From Enterobacter sp. JBIWA008 (GTDB lineage: Bacteria; Pseudomonadota; Gammaproteobacteria; Enterobacterales; Enterobacteriaceae): a DNA stretch of 64,000 nt. Made by a program: the position numbers and the translations under genes. Within the stretch, counting starts at the first letter, position 1. Each line of letters opens with the position of its first letter. Positions 61,645 to 64,000 of this stretch are shown piece after piece. Where the stretch lies: assembly GCF_019968765.1 (NCBI RefSeq), contig NZ_CP074149.1:1922001-1986000 (forward strand), given 5' to 3'. The notes beneath the pieces were generated by a model. The model was not told the DNA's origin. It was given only the letters and a program-made list of their open reading frames with translations, and ran no database searches.

Positions 61645-61708
61645 TGGGGATATTTCTAATTAGCTACCCAGCGCTGATGGGTCCTTTCCAGCCATATGAC
61701 TTGTTACG

Positions 61709-61720
61709 GGGCGGCGACCT
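61709..61720 (+). other. cos site (lambda-identical 12-nt overhang)
   Basis: GGGCGGCGACCT is the lambda cohesive-end sequence, within ACGGGGCGGCGACCTCGCAGG; the following CGCTATTTATGAAAATTTTC is also lambda-like (cosN to cosB). The 61721-61896 region before Nu1 should contain the cosB R sites and an IHF site. It shows that prophage 2 packages by the lambda mechanism. Confidence 0.93.
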
Positions 61721-61896
61721 CGCAGGTTCTCGCTATTTATGAAAATTTTCAGGATTTTGCCTTTTCCGTTCTTCTTCTTGCTAAGTATCTGTCTTTGCTG
61801 GGTATAACCCACCACAAGAAAGGAAGTGTTAAAGCCTGGTAGTAGTCATTTTACCCGGTATGGTTTCCTTACCCTGTGTTTCGCCTGGAGTTCGTC

Positions 61897-62442
61897 ATGG
61901 AGGTCAATAAAAAACGCCTTTCAGAGATTTTTGGTGTCAGCATCCGCACGATCCAGAACTGGCAGGATCAGGGAATGCCAGTTGCGCGCGGTGGTGGAAA
62001 AGGTAATGAAGTGCTTTATGACTCTGCCGCCGTAATCGAATGGTATTCCGCCCGTGACGCAGCGATAGAAAACGAAAAGCTGCGCAAAGAGGTTGAACAG
62101 CTGAGAGTTGATTCAGAATCAGACCTTGTGCCTGGCACGATTGATTATGAGCGCCATAGGCTTACCCGAGCCCAGGCTGATGCTCAGGAACTAAAAAATG
62201 CAAAAGAGTCCGCTGAGGTGGTGGAGACCGCATTCTGCACGTTCGTGCTGTCGCGGATAGCCGGAGAAATTGCCAGTATCCTTGATGGAATACCTCTGTC
62301 GGTTCAGCGGCGCTTTCCGGAACTGGAAAATCGACATATTGATTTCCTCAAGAAGGACATCATAAAAGCCATGAACAAAGCAGCTGCGCTGGATGAAATG
62401 ATACCGGGGTTGCTGAGTGAATATATCGAACAGTCAGGTTAA
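61897..62442 (+). CDS. nu1: Terminase small subunit (lambda Nu1-like)
   Basis: The start MEVNKKRLSEIFGVSIRTIQ at 61897 gives 181 residues, exactly the lambda length; the longer frame from 61876 is rejected. It has a winged HTH (IFGVSIRTIQNWQDQGMPVA) binding cosB, a P-loop-like GGGKGNE segment and a C-terminal helix that binds gpA (ALDEMIPGLLSEYIEQSG). It overlaps gene A by 26 bp. Confidence 0.95.
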   Translation: MEVNKKRLSEIFGVSIRTIQNWQDQGMPVARGGGKGNEVLYDSAAVIEWYSARDAAIENEKLRKEVEQLRVDSESDLVPGTIDYERHRLTRAQADAQELKNAKESAEVVETAFCTFVLSRIAGEIASILDGIPLSVQRRFPELENRHIDFLKKDIIKAMNKAAALDEMIPGLLSEYIEQSG

Positions 62443-64000
62443 GGGGCTACAGCACTCCGCGCGCTCGGGGCTCCGTTCGTTGTACCGGCCAGAACCGCAA
62501 ACGGCGGTTGAGTGGGCAGACGAAAATTATTACCTTCCAAAAGAGTCTGCATATCAGGAAGGGCGCTGGGAAACGCTGCCGTTTCAGCGTGCGATAATGA
62601 ATGCGATGGGTAATGACTATATCCGCGAGGTCAATGTCGTTAAGTCTGCCCGAGTAGGCTATTCAAAAATGCTGCTCGGCGTGTATGCGTATTTCATCCA
62701 GCATAAACAGCGTAACTCGCTTATCTGGTTACCTACCGACGGTGATGCAGAAAACTTCATGAAATCCCATGTCGAACCGACAATCCGGGACATCCCCTCA
62801 CTGCTGGCGCTGGCGCCCTGGTACGGTAAAAAGCACCGGGACAACACGTTGAGTATGAAACGTTTCTCGAATGGGCGAGGTTTCTGGTGCCTCGGTGGTA
62901 AAGCTGCAAAAAACTACCGTGAAAAATCTGTTGATGTGGCGGGTTATGACGAACTGGCGGCATTTGACGATGATATCGAGAAAGAGGGCTCTCCAACGTT
63001 CCTGGGGGATAAACGTATTGAAGGGTCGGTCTGGCCTAAATCGATACGAGGATCCACACCCAAAATTAAAGGGACATGCCAGATTGAACGTGCCGCCAAG
63101 GAGTCGGAGCATTTCTTGCGCTTCCATGTTCCCTGCCCACACTGTGGGGAGGAGCAGTTCCTTAAATTCGGCGATAAAGAGACGCCATTCGGGTTCAAAT
63201 GGACGCCGGGCGATCCTGCCAGCGTTATATATCTTTGTGAACACAATGCCTGCGTAATTAAACAGCAGGAGCTCGATTTTTCGCAGGCGCGGTACATCTG
63301 TGATGAAACCGGGATCTGGACGCGCGACGGACTTTGCTGGTTTTCATCATCGGGTACCGAAATTGATCCGCCTGACAGCGTAACCTTTCACGTCTGGACA
63401 GCATATAGCCCCTTCACAACCTGGGTGCAAATCGTCAAGGACTGGATCAAGACCAAAGGCGACACGGGAAAGCGTAAGACGTTCGTCAACACAACGCTTG
63501 GTGAAACGTGGGAGCCTAAAATTGGTGAGCGTCCTGATGCTGAGGTGATGGCCGAACGTATTGAGCACTTCGGTGCCAGGGTGCCGGAGCGCGTGGCCTA
63601 TCTTACTGCCGGTATTGACTCCCAGCTTGACCGTTACGAAATGCGTGTCTGGGGCTGGGGGCCTGGCGAGGAAAGCTGGCTTATCGACAAAATTATCATT
63701 ATGGGTCGCCATGATGATGAATCCACGCTTCTGAGGTTGGATGAGGCGATCAACAAAACCTATCCGAGGCCTAACGGCGTTGAGATGCTTATTTCCCGCA
63801 TCTGCTGGGATATCGGCGGCATAGACCCAACGATTGTTTATACCCGCTCGAAAAAGCATGGTCTGTTTCGTGTCATCCCCGTTAAAGGCGCATCTGTCTA
63901 CGGCAAGCCCGTGGCAAATATGCCTCGTAAGCGTAACAAGAACGGCGTTTATCTCACTGAGGTAGGAACAGACACCGCGAAAGAGCAGATTTATAACCGT
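62417..64000 (+). CDS. A: Terminase large subunit (lambda gpA-like), partial
   Basis: The GTG start (MNISNSQVKGLQHSARSGLR) is the lambda start position within the Nu1 3' end. 528 of ~641 codons are present and in frame to the window edge. The ATPase P-loop-like VVKSARVGYSKM, GYDELAAFDDD acidic motif and zinc-like CPHCGEEQ are visible, and the cos-cleaving nuclease region has begun (TAGIDSQLDRYEMRVWGWG). Very similar to lambda gpA from memory. The structural genes presumably follow outside the window. Confidence 0.96.
   Translation, partial: MNISNSQVKGLQHSARSGLRSLYRPEPQTAVEWADENYYLPKESAYQEGRWETLPFQRAIMNAMGNDYIREVNVVKSARVGYSKMLLGVYAYFIQHKQRNSLIWLPTDGDAENFMKSHVEPTIRDIPSLLALAPWYGKKHRDNTLSMKRFSNGRGFWCLGGKAAKNYREKSVDVAGYDELAAFDDDIEKEGSPTFLGDKRIEGSVWPKSIRGSTPKIKGTCQIERAAKESEHFLRFHVPCPHCGEEQFLKFGDKETPFGFKWTPGDPASVIYLCEHNACVIKQQELDFSQARYICDETGIWTRDGLCWFSSSGTEIDPPDSVTFHVWTAYSPFTTWVQIVKDWIKTKGDTGKRKTFVNTTLGETWEPKIGERPDAEVMAERIEHFGARVPERVAYLTAGIDSQLDRYEMRVWGWGPGEESWLIDKIIIMGRHDDESTLLRLDEAINKTYPRPNGVEMLISRICWDIGGIDPTIVYTRSKKHGLFRVIPVKGASVYGKPVANMPRKRNKNGVYLTEVGTDTAKEQIYNR

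Larger units (their letters stand above)
40804..64000. mobile_element. Prophage 2: phage 21/lambda-like prophage at icd (runs off window)
   Basis: Order is lambdoid: int, xis, exonuclease, repressor, cro, cII, O, P, rusA, Q position, holin-endolysin-Rz-Rz1, cos, Nu1, A. The left edge is the icd 3' end (exact crossover not resolvable here) and attR lies beyond 64000. Integration site and holin are of the phage 21 type, terminase and cos of the lambda type, and the immunity region of the Rac type. Genes seen are intact apart from a suspected homopolymer error in ydaT. Confidence 0.93.

Overview
The window is an enterobacterial chromosome segment, most like Enterobacter or a close relative. Gene content and order around lolCDE-nagK-cobB, potABCD-pepT-roxA-phoQP and purB-hflD-mnmA-nudJ-rluE-icd match the E. 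coli/Salmonella backbone, with protein lengths almost the same. The genus is inferred from memory of these proteins, not from a search.

Layout: 1-21144 is backbone: mfd (partial), ycfT, lolCDE, nagK, cobB, a chemoreceptor and a divergent EAL-HDOD protein, potABCD, pepT, roxA and phoPQ. 21145-35026 is prophage 1, about 13.9 kb, bounded by a 19-bp direct repeat in the phoP-purB intergenic region. It has an SfV/PhiP27-type design (HK97-like head genes, Mu-like tail genes) but is gutted. The integrase is frameshifted. Control, replication, lysis and most terminase genes are gone, and most of the tail is deleted. Intact remnants are the head genes, a tail fibre with its assembly protein, and a GT9 glycosyltransferase. 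35038-40803 is backbone again (purB to icd). From about 40804 to beyond 64000 runs prophage 2, a phage 21/lambda-like element at icd with an apparently complete early and lysis half. In order it holds: a membrane-HEPN gene, int/xis, a RecE-like exonuclease, a RacR/YdaS/YdaT-type switch, an O/P replication module with iterons, several accessory genes, rusA, a Q-position gene, a pinholin/SAR-endolysin/Rz/Rz1 cassette, a GHKL-ATPase/nuclease gene, a lambda-identical cos overhang, and the Nu1 and A terminase genes.

Points of most interest: (1) The att core of prophage 1 contains the -10 element of the PhoP-dependent phoP promoter. Integration left the PhoP box on the purB side, so phoPQ is cut off from it, while the box now points into the prophage towards a GT9 glycosyltransferase gene. 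(2) Prophage 2 carries several low-GC genes in typical defence/moron positions: a 4-TM protein with an RNxxxH HEPN motif next to attL, a DUF1883-like plus 2-TM gene pair, a coiled-coil/2-TM protein behind an SOS-controlled cassette, and a GHKL ATPase fused to a Shedu-like PD-(D/E)XK domain just before cos. (3) Four frameshifts (potA, prophage 1 int, a gp48-like gene, ydaT) would each be repaired by one extra base in a homopolymer run. This suggests systematic homopolymer undercalling, and these genes should not be called broken until reads are checked.
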